Assembly: GCA_038502055.1 (NCBI GenBank)
Contig: JAXRKN010000033.1
Span: forward strand, 310,001 to 374,000
DNA from: Tanytarsus gracilentus
Taxonomy: Eukaryota > Arthropoda > Insecta > Diptera > Chironomidae
DNA: 64,000 bases
Direction of reading: 5' to 3'
Part shown: positions 25,952-36,373 of the stretch, one piece after another
How the letters are laid out: the number at the start of each line of letters is the position of its first letter
Position numbering within the stretch: position 1 is the stretch's first letter
Program-made: the position numbers and the translations under genes
The notes under the pieces: generated by a model
The model's input: the letters and a program-made list of their open reading frames with translations, nothing else
Told to the model about the DNA's origin: nothing
The model's database searches: none

Positions 25952-28083
25952 ATGCGAGCAGCCGCGATGAATCAATTTCGTTTAATTTTGTTAATTTCGG
26001 TTGTCGGCATGATTTTATTATTAGTTGAGTGTGTTGAGAGCCGTCGCATAATTTGGCAGCAGAGAACAAATGTTGTCGATGCGGAGAATTGGGAGGGTGA
26101 AGGGACGCCTTGCTCATCGGACGCATTACTATTTCCGCAGGAGAGTTATGAGCTCATAAAGTTGTCCAATTTCACAATGAAAGAGATAATTTTGCCGAAA
26201 AATGGCGGCTTCATATTGAATCGTCAGACGTCACTCAACTTCCGTGAAACTGACTCTAAATGTCGACCGAATGCAACGAGAATTTACAAGAGTGTCATTC
26301 AGACTCCATGGCTCTCCGCATCGAATTGGGTGCAAGCACGTGATCCAGATGAATTGGATGGACATTCATTGATAAATTCAGCGACACCGCATGACGAACG
26401 AATTCCATGTGACAATGACGAAATCATTTTTCCCATCAATAATTCATACGTCGTGGACATGCAATCACTTCCAATTTTGACATTCAAGACCATCGCAATT
26501 GCGGGTCGAGTAATGTCATTGAATGAATTCAAAGATTTTCTCTACTCAACCTCCGCTCAGTCCACATTCAAAAGCACCCAAGAACTGCTGCTTCGTGAGA
26601 GTTCATGCAATGATGGCGACAAATGTGTTTGCCATGAGAAAGTCGATACATTGCGCGAGATTTTGTGTGCGAATGAAAAGCCATTCTGTCAACCAATACC
26701 GCACTGTAGCGATCCAATCAAACCCATCGGTCATTGTTGTCTCGAGTGCGGTGCAATGTTCCACATGAAAATCGATTCAATCAATAATTTCAATTTTGCT
26801 GCATTCAAAGAGAAAATTGAGAAAGGTAAGAAGCAATGTTGCAAGATTCATGAACTGATGATTGGTTGAATTAAAGTTGAATTTTGCACGAAAAATTTTA
26901 AATCAAATCAAAGAGAAAAATTCCTGGAAATTTGGACCTGTCGAGTTCAACCTAAGTTTTGTAAACAATTCTCATGAAATTTAAACATCAAAAACAGTTC
27001 ACAGACTTCGCATTGAATTTCATGCAACTTCTAAGAATTTCTTTATAAGTAAATTGAGTGAAAAGTTTCGGCTTGCCCCAATTTCTAAATATATTTTAGT
27101 GATGTAGTTTTGAAAATTTCACGAAAATCCTTCAATCAAATCCAAACCGACAAAAACTTTTTCTATCTCAAATTTGAAACTGCCTTCAACCATTTTCCAA
27201 ATGACTGACATAATTTTCTCTTTAGCCATTTTAATAATGTCGATGATGAAGAGTTTACATTTGTGCATTTATTGCATTGCCAACATTGCTTCTAACTACT
27301 GCTGCTGCTTGCGTTCATAATATTTGCATACAAAAGTCAATAAAACTGCTTTTATTTATTTACTTTTCTCTCACTCACTCCGCAATTTTTCCGCATTCCT
27401 TTTTCCCCATTGATTTTCCAACATTATTGTACACAGCCATCATGAATGGAGCTGCAACAAGTGCTGTTGATCGAGAGAAAATCGTTCATCATGTCAGTGT
27501 GACTCGCAATGAGCAACAACAGTTGTACTTACAGCTCATTATTGTCGATCGATATGAATATAATGAGCAGAGTACACGACTCATGGAACATTTAAAGGTT
27601 TCAGTCTTGAATGACTTCTATAAAAGTGAGTGCATATAAAATCACTTTCGAGTTCTTAAAAATCTTTTTGTAGACCAATCAAAACTTTATTTCATCTCCG
27701 GACTGCCTTTCACACCCAACGCGAGTGGTCACGTTCTCTCATTCATTTTCGGGACATTCTTCCTGGTGACGTTGTTTATGACACTGATTTATATCGGCTA
27801 TTACGATGACAGACACATTCCACGCTTGATGGCGATGATAAGAAATCGTCAGTTCCTGCATCCATCCGATGTGTTCTTCGCTCGCTTCGACAACACTCAA
27901 TTGCTAGCGAGTGGAGCGGAAATGATGTCGACGGATGATAACAATAGCGTCATGGAAGTAGATTTGCATTTTGGAACGGATCAAAGTATTGAGGATGTCA
28001 ATCGTGCCTTCAATAATCCCATGTTTGATGCGGTAGGCGGCAAATCGAGTGAGGGTGGCGGTGTGAGTGAGGCTAAAGTATAA
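25952..28083 (+). CDS. amn: amnionless, endocytic co-receptor of cubilin
   Basis: Three exons, 25952-26825, 27437-27625 and 27674-28083, join in frame (phase 1 at both junctions, GT-AG) to 490 residues. An N-terminal signal peptide (FRLILLISVVGMILLLVECV) precedes two related modules, each with a Trp-x-x-x-x-Asn-Trp type start and a PC-x-x-D-x-x-x-FP motif (PCSSDALLFP and PCDNDEIIFP). A cysteine-rich VWC-like segment follows (CNDGDKCVCHE to GHCCLECG). A single membrane span lies at about residues 372-397 (HVLSFIFGTFFLVTLFMTLI), then a cytoplasmic tail with FNNPMF at 467-472. That matches the FxNPxF endocytic sorting signal of amnionless. Amnionless tethers cubilin for protein uptake, in insects in nephrocytes. 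A second in-frame Met (residue 6) could be the true start. The 3' end is close to an antisense AGXT2-like exon. Confidence 0.93.
26826..27436 (+). other. intron 1 of amnionless
   Basis: The donor is AAAG|GTAAGA and the chosen acceptor ACACAG|CC at 27437 completes an Ala codon and restores a reading frame of matching character. A nearer acceptor, CTTTAG|CC at about 27226, runs into a stop 29 codons on, so it was not used. The ORF opening at 27277 starts inside the intron. Confidence 0.8.
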
Positions 28084-28101
28084 TTAAATTCATCTTCTTA
28101 C

Positions 28102-28218
28102 CTTTCCACGAACATCGCCAATAATATCGCCATATTTATCACGTAAACTCTCAAATCCCTTGAGCAGGGACGTTCCGACTTCGAGAGCATTTTGCTGTAA
28201 ATTCTCCTCGTCAATCAC
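28102..28218 (-). CDS. single AGXT2-like aminotransferase exon (partial gene or fragment)
   Basis: This 117-bp minus-strand exon has a clean acceptor (TTCAG|GTG) and donor (GGAAAG|GTAAGA), phase 0 at both ends, and encodes 39 residues: VIDEENLQQNALEVGTSLLK, then GFESLRDKYGDIIGDVRGK. It matches the region after the cofactor-lysine domain in class-III PLP aminotransferases of the alanine-glyoxylate aminotransferase 2 / ethanolamine-phosphate lyase group, where the I-G-D-V-R-G-K-G motif begins the C-terminal domain. Those enzymes are about 450-500 residues, so this is under a tenth of one. I could not find the flanking exons (expected to read GNP-A-A at the end of the upstream one and GLMIG at the start of the downstream one) on either side. 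It is either one exon of a gene with long introns or an orphan duplicated exon. Confidence 0.75.
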
Positions 28219-28660
28219 CTGAATTATTATCAAAGTTTCAAGTCATCAATAATGAAGCATAATTATCTTTCTCAGTAAGACATTTTGATTTAGGACAATC
28301 GCTCCGAAGTTAATTGAAATTATTGTTTTAATTCCCCGAATAAAATCACTTCATTGCACACACAATTGTGCAAATCTCTCTTAAACAAGTCTCAAGTTTC
28401 GTGCTTAATAAAATATTCAGTAAGTTAACGTGAGATAATTTTCCTCGAGTCGAGCTTGAAAGACATGATGAGGGAAAATATATAATTTCACTGCACAACA
28501 GTCACATGCTAGCCATGAATATTTTAAATTATCTCCATTTATCTTAATCTAGCTTTAATTTAAACAACAATCCTCGAGAGTGCAATGAACATTTGGATTT
28601 CATTCCAACACGTTTGAATTGTGTACACGCATTTTTATCGTCTGGTTTAGTTTCATAGTT

Positions 28661-28679
28661 GTGTGTGTGTGTGTGTGTG
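28661..28679. repeat. (GT)n microsatellite
   Basis: Nine and a half uninterrupted GT repeats. Confidence 0.95.
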
Positions 28680-28733
28680 AGTTGCAGTTTAGGTTAATGA
28701 CATTAATTTTAAAATCAATTTTATTTTCTTATC

Positions 28734-28739
28734 TTTATT
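28734..28739 (-). terminator. poly(A) signal of the lysozyme gene
   Basis: AATAAA on the minus strand, 58 bases past the lysozyme stop codon. Confidence 0.6.
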
Positions 28740-28796
28740 AGACTCCAATTTCAGATTATGATGAAATATTTTTTTCGTTTTCTATTTTAGGATTTT

Positions 28797-29290
28797 TTAA
28801 TTAAAACATTCATCAACATTGTATTTTTTAATTTTATTCAAGTTCTGTCCTCTGCATTTATTTTTCCACCCGACCCAAGCGTCAAATCCTTGTGAATTAA
28901 AAATCAATTTAACACAATTGATGTCATCAGAAATGTCGTCCGTAACTAAACCTGAAGAAAATAAAATTTTAAAATTTTCTTTGAAATTATTTAGGTCGAA
29001 ATTTTTTTACTTTTGCAATCAATATTGCAACCGCCTCCTGCTGATCCACGCTTACACCAGTAAGCATCGTTAATTTGGAAAAGACCCCAATCCCATGAAT
29101 TATCATAGTTCTTTTTGTTGATAGCTGTTGACTCAAAAGTGCTTTCATATTCCACTAAGCAAATCCAGTCCGGTAACGATTGTAATCCAGAACTTTTCAA
29201 TATTCTTGCGAGTTCACACTTTTCAAATATTTTTGCATCGACTTGAATTGAAATTAAAACAAACACGGAAATTAACACGTAAATTTTCAT
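28797..29290 (-). CDS. C-type (chicken-type) lysozyme, secreted
   Basis: Two exons, 29011-29290 and 28797-28951, join with phase 1 (CAAAA|GTAAAA donor, TTCAG|GT acceptor) to 144 residues. Residues 1-19 are a signal peptide (MKIYVLISVFVLISIQVDA), leaving a mature start at KIFEKCELAR, the usual form for insect lysozymes. All eight cysteines of the fold are present (EKC, WIC, YWC, GGGC, IDC, INC, NKC, DEC). The catalytic Glu sits in CLVEYESTF and the catalytic Asp in SWDWGLFQIND. The enzyme cleaves the beta-1,4 link between N-acetylmuramic acid and N-acetylglucosamine in peptidoglycan and may serve in defence or digestion. The Met at 29290 is chosen over an upstream in-frame Met at 29485 because only it opens a signal peptide. 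The SWDWG sequence in place of the common TDYG/SDYG keeps the acid. Confidence 0.95.
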
Positions 29291-31403
29291 TTTTGATTTG
29301 TGATTGCTACAGTTTGAAATTAAATTAAATAATGAATGTAGACTGCAGTTTGATTCGTCTTTTGTACTCAAAAAATTTTCTTTGTGCACGATATGATGAA
29401 ATAAAACTGATGGTGAAATTGCAATTTTTGTTCGGTTATGAAATAATTTCTCGTTATGAAGTTCAATGGCATGAGACAGAGCCATGAAGATAAGTCAATT
29501 AGAATTTAACCTAAATAAATTGATTTAAAACACAATTACTCATCTCTGTTATCGTTTGAGTCATTGAATTAAATTTCGTCATGTGTTGAAAATGTTTCTT
29601 AATAAACTCTCTAAATGACGTCAATTTAGATGGATAAAAATAAAATTTTCCGATTCACTGTCTAAATTCTCCAAATTTTCTCTTGTAAAGCGCTCTCCAC
29701 CTTTTCAGTCAATCGCGCCATGGAGACAGACATTTCAATCCACGTGTAATGGATGTCTGACGAAATCTCAATAACAATTGCGAAAGGGGAATAAAAGCTT
29801 TGCCTCATGATGAGATTCAACACATTTTTATTAGATTTTTTTTCTCCTCCTCTCTTTAAACTCGTTATCATAAATTCCACCACCCATATCACACTTTTAC
29901 CTACAAGCACTTGGAAAATTGATAAAATACGGATCGAAATGAAGGCAGAGAGAAAAAAATAACAATATCGTTTGGGATTTTCACGTGTAAAAATTGTTAT
30001 GCTCTCGCCTCATCGAAAATGAATTTAAATCTGTAGCTGTGTGCCATCGAGAGGAAATTATGTAAAGCTTTTTACATGGTAATGCTTCAAGAGTCTCCTG
30101 GAACAAATCCATGTGTGGGTGCGATGCTCATAGGGGATGCAAAAAATTATGTAACCCCATTACCGTTTTGTTTCCTCGGAATCTATGCAAATATATCCGC
30201 TTTTCTGCTTCGCTCTTTTAAAATCCCTTTTTTATACCTTTCTTACTAAATAAAATCGCATTCCATTCGTCTTCAATCAAATGCTGCTGCTAAAAAATTT
30301 CTGACATCGCAATAATTCTTAATACATGTAGAGCGGAGGATGAGGGTTGGTGAAAATATGGAGAAAAATTCAACAAATTTCCCGTGTGCAAATGTGAAGA
30401 GATATCATGTAACAAAGTGTGGGATTTAAATTCCGATTACAATGAATTGTGTTGAGTTAGTGAAACATTATCTCATCCAAAATGTAAATTAGCACAGATA
30501 CATAACTCTTCAGAGGAAATTACATTCAAATGACTCAACTCGCTCTTGAGATGGAAATTTATTAGTGTGTGATAAGTGTTGAGTAACCTGTGGTGACGTT
30601 GGTGTCTTAAATTATAATCCATTGTCTTAAATTTCCGCTTTGAGTGGTTATGGTAGAATTTAAATTGTTTGCTAGAAATGTTGAAAAGTCTTAGATCAAT
30701 TTTTAAGAGTGCAAAATTTAAAATTCTAAGGATTAAAGTTTAAATTATGTCACTGAAGCTTTCGACTAGAAAAAAATAAACTCCAACCCCTGAAATCAAT
30801 CAATAAATATTAAAAATCCCCTCAGTTATAATAGAATTGAAAGCACTCACCTTTATCCGTGTCCATTCAATCGCGAAAAAATTTCACTCGCTCTCACTTT
30901 GATCAAAAAAAATAATATTTGCAATCGCTTTTAGAGAAATAAAATGCTTTTTTAATATTTTTGCTAGAGCAACATGGCTGAACGATTTTTAATAACTTTT
31001 CATTCACATAAAAATATTGCTAAATGTACACATGTTCGAAGCGGAGAGAAAAGTATTTTTTTCTCAAATGGAATTTTATTTAACATATTTTTATCATCGT
31101 CATGTGCAAATGCCAGCGATGCAAAAAAATAATAATTTTCATAAAGGCAAAACATGCATGCAAAAATGCTTTTTTTTATTGCAACCGATTTTATCATCTG
31201 AAAACTAATAATAAAGAAAAGCATGTGCTTGCAATAATTATGATAGCAAACGCTGATAGCTCTCACACAGTGCAGTGTACATTGTATAAAAGCTCATCAC
31301 TTTTAAACAGCCTGCTAGCTGCTGTGTGATGAATGAAGGACAAGTTGACGAAAAAAATCAATAAAGTCATAAATTAAAGATGCTGTCAGCATAAAACTCT
31401 GCC
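29291..31403. other. spacer between lysozyme and the gustatory receptor
   Basis: No supported gene lies here. ORFs at 29662-29910 and 31000-31329 on either strand have no domains. A short minus-strand ATG followed by a good donor lies at 30851-30866 and is listed separately as a weak candidate. Confidence 0.5.
30851..30866 (-). CDS. possible short first coding exon (weak)
   Basis: On the minus strand ATG GAC ACG GAT AAA G is followed directly by GTGAGTGC, a strong donor. It could be the first coding exon of a minus-strand gene whose next exon would start with two bases of a codon. It does not fit lysozyme, which has its own signal peptide and start. The AGXT2-like exon starts in phase 0, so at least one exon would have to lie between the two. 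This may be chance. Confidence 0.15.
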
Positions 31404-33980
31404 TTAAGATTCATAATAGCTAATATTTTTCGTTATAAATGTCGTCATCACAGCTGGCTCTTCCGTTGGAATGCTGATTTGAAACTGGAGAAGGACGACG
31501 AGATATGTCACCATTGTAGCCAACAACTTGATTTTCATCCGTTTTCGAATGCGATATGAAAAAAGATAATGTAAAAAGAAGAAAATGTCACACTGCCTTG
31601 TAAATATGATATTGCTACCAAAAACGAGGAACTTTAAATACATTTAAAAAATTAATTCACTCTCTTAATTTTTTAAAAACCCTTCAACCCACATTTTCAT
31701 CCCTTGATGCCAACAAAACGATACTTACAGATTTAAAGAGGGTTCGATTTACATCGAAAAATCCTCCTAAATTTATGTTCGCCTGATTCATCTCAGTCGC
31801 TCTCAAGAACATATTGATTTCCACTTGCGCATCGCTATTCATCCTGTTGAAGTGAATGATGCTAGATAAAAGTACAAGCACAACCTGTCACTGCTTACCA
31901 ACTTAATTCCACCATGAGAATTTTCTTTTGAAAAATTGTCTTCACATTGAAGCCGGCATTGTGTCCCTCATCGCAGATAAAGAAGAGCAAGCAGACATTG
32001 CAGAGTACTGTAATCGTTAGACCAACATCTTTCACACTGAAGCCCTCCGACACTTGAGACATCAGCCCGTAAACGGATAATGTAATTACGAAAAATAAGT
32101 ACACACAGATGAATGTGAACGTGTAACAAACCGCATTGCCCGTGTCTCGAGTTAGTTTACTCAGCTGAAGCCATAGGCCACGATAGTCAGCAACCATAGC
32201 AGCTGGTCCGATGTGACGAAGTGCCTTTAAAAAATTCAGAAGAGAGGATTTAAATTTTTAAATGCACTTAATTTTAAATAAAATTAAATCTTGTTTAAAT
32301 CGTCGGATTAAATTTTTATTAAGGATTAAAATTCAATTCGCCTGCCTACGATTTAATTTTTTGTATAGTAACACCATTCAATTTGATCATAAATGTCAAC
32401 TAATGATATTTGAGATAATAATGACCTTTTGAAAATCCTCAGCAACGACTGCTGCTGATTCGCTCAACACTTCACATGACATATACCAATAAGCACCACA
32501 CATGTACGTCAATCTGATAGGAGATAGAGAAAAAAGAGAGCATTTGATTACATGGTCAATGGACCATTATTGTCATCATTTACGTTTCTAGATAACAGTA
32601 TGGAACTACTTGAAGAATGAAAGTCGCTGCATCAGATCGAGCCTCATTCGAGCGAATGACATAATGCGTCAAAACCACAGATGCTGTTGATAGGAGTGGA
32701 AGTAAAATGCTGATGACTAGAGCTTTTGTCTGCAACTTCACCTCCAATTGCTTTCCAGCTGTTTTATAGTAAATCGTCTAGATAGAAAAAATAATAAATT
32801 TGCAATTTTATCTTCGTCGTAATTTCAATATCTAACATCATGCTGTGTGCTTGATGAGTAAGTGCAGTTCACGATAATTTAACATACTTCAAATTCACTC
32901 CACTCGTTGAGTATGTCAGCAATCTTTTTCGCCTCATACCATAGCGTCGGAACAATCACTATTGGCAGGAGATTGACAATGAAAAGATAAGCGATCACTG
33001 CTTCCTCAAAACGTCCCTCAACGTTGCGAACAATCTCGATGCGCTTAACGAACGTGTAGCTCATGTAAATCTGTGTATTTTATGCACGTGAAATTGGAGA
33101 AAAATATTAGGATAGAAGGATCAAAATGAAAATCAGGGATTGTCAAAATGTAGAAGTGAAAAATATTTTTTTTTAAATTTTTAATCTTAGATTAAAAATT
33201 TTTTGAAATGAATTTTTATTTTTCACCTGAACAAAATTGCAACCCCTGAATTTAAAACCTTAGATTAAAAACTATAGCATTTTTCGTATTTTTAAGGGAC
33301 CTTTTGTTAGTTACGTCACATCCTAATTTTTTATCCCAGGTGATTAATTTCCATCCAAAAAATTTCTCTCAAATAAATTCAAACTTTAAGATTTTTACTA
33401 CACTAAAATGTGACATAATTTACATTTATCCCCATCACCTCCATCTTACCATCAAAACCACAAAAAAGCAAAATGAATATGCCATTGCTCTTGATAAAAC
33501 TAAAAATTGAAATTCATCCGATCCCTTTCGTTTCGATTGAGGAAACACGCCAAAGGCACGTAGGAAATTATAGATCGGTTTCAAACAATCAAAAATTATT
33601 TTCTGCAAAAAGAAAGCGAGAGAGAGAGAAAAATGTTATTTGCATAATATCGGTAACTTTTCTCTGTAGAGAGTGTATGATAATAATGTATCAAGTTCAG
33701 CACTCTATGTGGCACGTCAACATCTCTCTGGAAATACCTTTTTGAAAGGTGCTTTCGTAAACGCGTCACGTTTTCTGGTTGGTGAACTGTTGAGATTATT
33801 TTCATTTTCCAGATGAAAGAAACCACCATCGAATGTTGTCGGTGCTTCATATCCAAATTCACCTCTGTTACGATTATCATTTGCTGCTTTTACATTCACA
33901 AAAATGCCACGTTTTGCCATCTGTTCTGCATTAACTCGCTCAAGATGCACTCCATCGTTGGCATTCCAAAATAAGCTCAT
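31404..33980 (-). CDS. gustatory receptor of the CO2-receptor clade (Gr21a/Gr63a, mosquito Gr1-3 group)
   Basis: Eight exons, 33738-33980, 33450-33602, 32888-33070, 32584-32777, 32426-32513, 31899-32224, 31729-31843 and 31404-31526, join in frame to 474 residues. Insect gustatory receptors are seven-pass membrane proteins with inverted topology that form ligand-gated cation channels. Hydrophobic spans are clear at AVIAYLFIVNLLPIVIVPTL, LVISILLPLLSTASVVLT, CYTFTFICVYLFFVITLSVY, VLCNVCLLFFICDE and ATMVTYLVVLLQFQI. The ALRHIGP...MVADYRGLWL...LSKLTRDTGNA stretch, the GLMSQVSEGF loop and the C-terminal VTYLVVLLQFQIS (which replaces the usual TYxxhhxQF tail) are hallmarks of the highly conserved CO2 subunits. 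The length suits the family. Which of the three paralogues it is cannot be fixed from sequence by eye. One donor is weak: exon 32426-32513 is followed by GTCATT. The last acceptor has a poor pyrimidine tract. Confidence 0.9.
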
Positions 33981-36373
33981 AATGAGATTGAGTGGTGCAA
34001 AAACTTTGATTCACGAGGATTACCGATGATGGTTGTCGGGGAGAATAGACACACTGACACTGCTTGCTACTTAAAGGCAAGTTAAATTGCGAATGAAAAA
34101 GTTTTCTTCATCGTTCACTCCATCGATGTTGTCATCAACTTTTTTTCGTTCCAATATCGATTCTTAATTAATGTTTCAGGATATATCAACAGAGGAGCGG
34201 CAAAAAAAACTAAGGAGACAACAGCATAAGAGTAGGAAGGACTCGATAGAGTGGATGTTTATTCATCGATGAATATTTAACAAATCACCATGACTTTCGT
34301 ATTCTCTATAACAAGAGTCTCATGTACTACGACATTGTTGATGATGAGGATTACTATATCATAAGGACTCTTACTAAGCAATTTCCAATATGCCGCAACT
34401 TTCTTAAAGAGCTTCACGAGTTTTTGATCTCTTTAACTTTTTGTTTTCAGAATGTTGCGAATTTAAAAAATAAATTATTTTGACATTTTTAATTTCTAAA
34501 TTTTAAGCTATTTAAAATATTTGATTATTGCTCTAAAAAAGTAATTTTTCTCAACGATAATATTTTAAACCAATCATCTTAAGAAAATGCCAACATTAAG
34601 CACTTTTGATCCTCTCTTTTCATCATCATCGATGTCAAGCACCAATTGAGAAAATTCCACTTTTATGGTTCACTTCTTAAGCACGCTATCAATGTGATGT
34701 AAAAAACACGAGAGGGAAATCACTCAACGAGAAGAAGCCTTGAAAGTTGACACTTGTTTCAGCGAAGAGTCAACTTCAACAATCACAATTTAATCAAACG
34801 AGAAAAAACAATTGCGAAAGAAAAAATATCTTGAGGGAAATTTAAGAGAAGAAAAATCAAACAAATTGTCATTTGTATCAAATTTATCGAAAGCAGAAAA
34901 AACTTCTTAGAACTGTTGACGGGAATGAAATATAATTCTTCATCAACACCCAATGACAGCTTCAACTATTTCATTATTCCCAAAACCCCAATCATAGTTT
35001 CTCTTTTTACATCAATTTCCATCCTTCAATGACATTATTGAGATATAATAAGATCTTTGACCTCTCATCTCTATGCTGTTGATTGAGTGAAGCAGCAAAA
35101 AAGAGAGTCCTCAAGAGAAAATCACAGGGATTCGTCCTAAAATAACAGAGTGAGAATGAGGAGACTTGAAAATATCATTTTGCAGGCCAAGAAATGAGAA
35201 ACTAAAAATAATTGAGAGAAATCGGAAGTCCATTCAACATCTTTAACCCCTTTTTTATCCGATTTATAAATATTTTTATCAGCTACGAGGAATTTTATTT
35301 TTCATCATCACATGGTGTTGCTACACTCTAAAAAGTGATGACAAAGTTTATTTTCTAGCTCACTTGAAGCAGACAATTTCCGCAGGCGAAGAATATGTGT
35401 TAATTTCAGGACGGGTCGTTTTCACTGTCTTGAATGTGTACTTAAGAAAATAGCTGATGGACATTTCTGTAAATTTACGAGGTTGAATTTTTTTCGGTGT
35501 GAGAATCCACAAGTGTCCACTCCTCAGTGACCACATGTTTTCTTTTGCTATTGCTATATGCGTTGATGATGAACTCATTCTGTCTCTATTTTCGAAACCA
35601 ATATTTTGCCAATTTTATATCATGTTTTACTCAACGGACCGACACTAACGATGGCACATTTTCATCGAAGCAAAAGTGGAAGGAGAGCGACAAGATTTAT
35701 TTTCTTGTATACAATTTGAGCACTATGTCTTTCCACCTTCATGTCTTTTCTGCATGTCTATGGCAACCGAGCTCTACATTTCATTACCTTAGTAGCAGTT
35801 TAGAAAAGAACAATATTGTGAATTGAAACGATAAATTTAATGATCAAACGTGTAAGGGAAGACCTCTTCTATTTTTATCTCTCGCATAACTCAATGTGAT
35901 TTGTAAAGTGAGAAATGGAAAAATGATTCGAAAACATGCAGGAGACAATTTAAATTTAATGCACATCGTATGGTGTGTAATTTATTCTCGTGAAACGGAA
36001 ACACTCGACGGTGAAGCACGTTGCATGTTTTCTATACATTTTACATTTATATCGCGATTATTGTATCAAAGTTATAATTCAACTTTTTGCATGTGGAAAA
36101 TTATTTGATCATTTGCATAAATTGAGATTAGTTCAATAGAATTAGCTGTAGGGGGATTGAAAGATAAGCTGGTTATTATATTAAATGATTGACTGGTGAA
36201 AATTTAAAAAATTAAATTTAATCTCAATTTAACTGTTTTCTTTCAAAAAAAAGGACAGAAAAAAATTTAAAATTATTTACCGTTGAGTATTCATAAAAAC
36301 TTTATTTTTCACATATAAAATTACAATCAAAAAAAGATATTCAGCAAAAACAATTTCTTCAAATAATTTTTTA
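33981..36373. other. spacer between the gustatory receptor and the carboxypeptidase
   Basis: Upstream region of the receptor plus downstream region of the peptidase gene. ORFs at 34783-34965, 35360-35826 and 35896-36108 lack domains or splice context. No clear promoter motif was recognised. Confidence 0.5.
36301..36306 (-). terminator. poly(A) signal of the carboxypeptidase gene
   Basis: AATAAA on the minus strand, 67 bases after the stop codon of the peptidase gene. Confidence 0.55.

Larger units (their letters stand above)
28219..28796. other. spacer between the AGXT2-like exon and lysozyme
   Basis: AT-rich spacer without a gene. It contains a (GT)n microsatellite at 28661-28679 and the lysozyme 3' UTR with its poly(A) signal. 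Confidence 0.6.

Noticed and set aside
27221..27310. Alternative acceptor for amnionless exon 2 at about 27226
   Set aside because: The frame ends in a stop 29 codons on without a good donor; the acceptor at 27437 gives a continuous chain leading to the membrane span and tail.
29291..29485. Upstream in-frame Met extending lysozyme by 65 residues
   Set aside because: The extension has no signal-peptide character, while the Met at 29290 opens a standard signal peptide followed by the usual mature lysozyme start.
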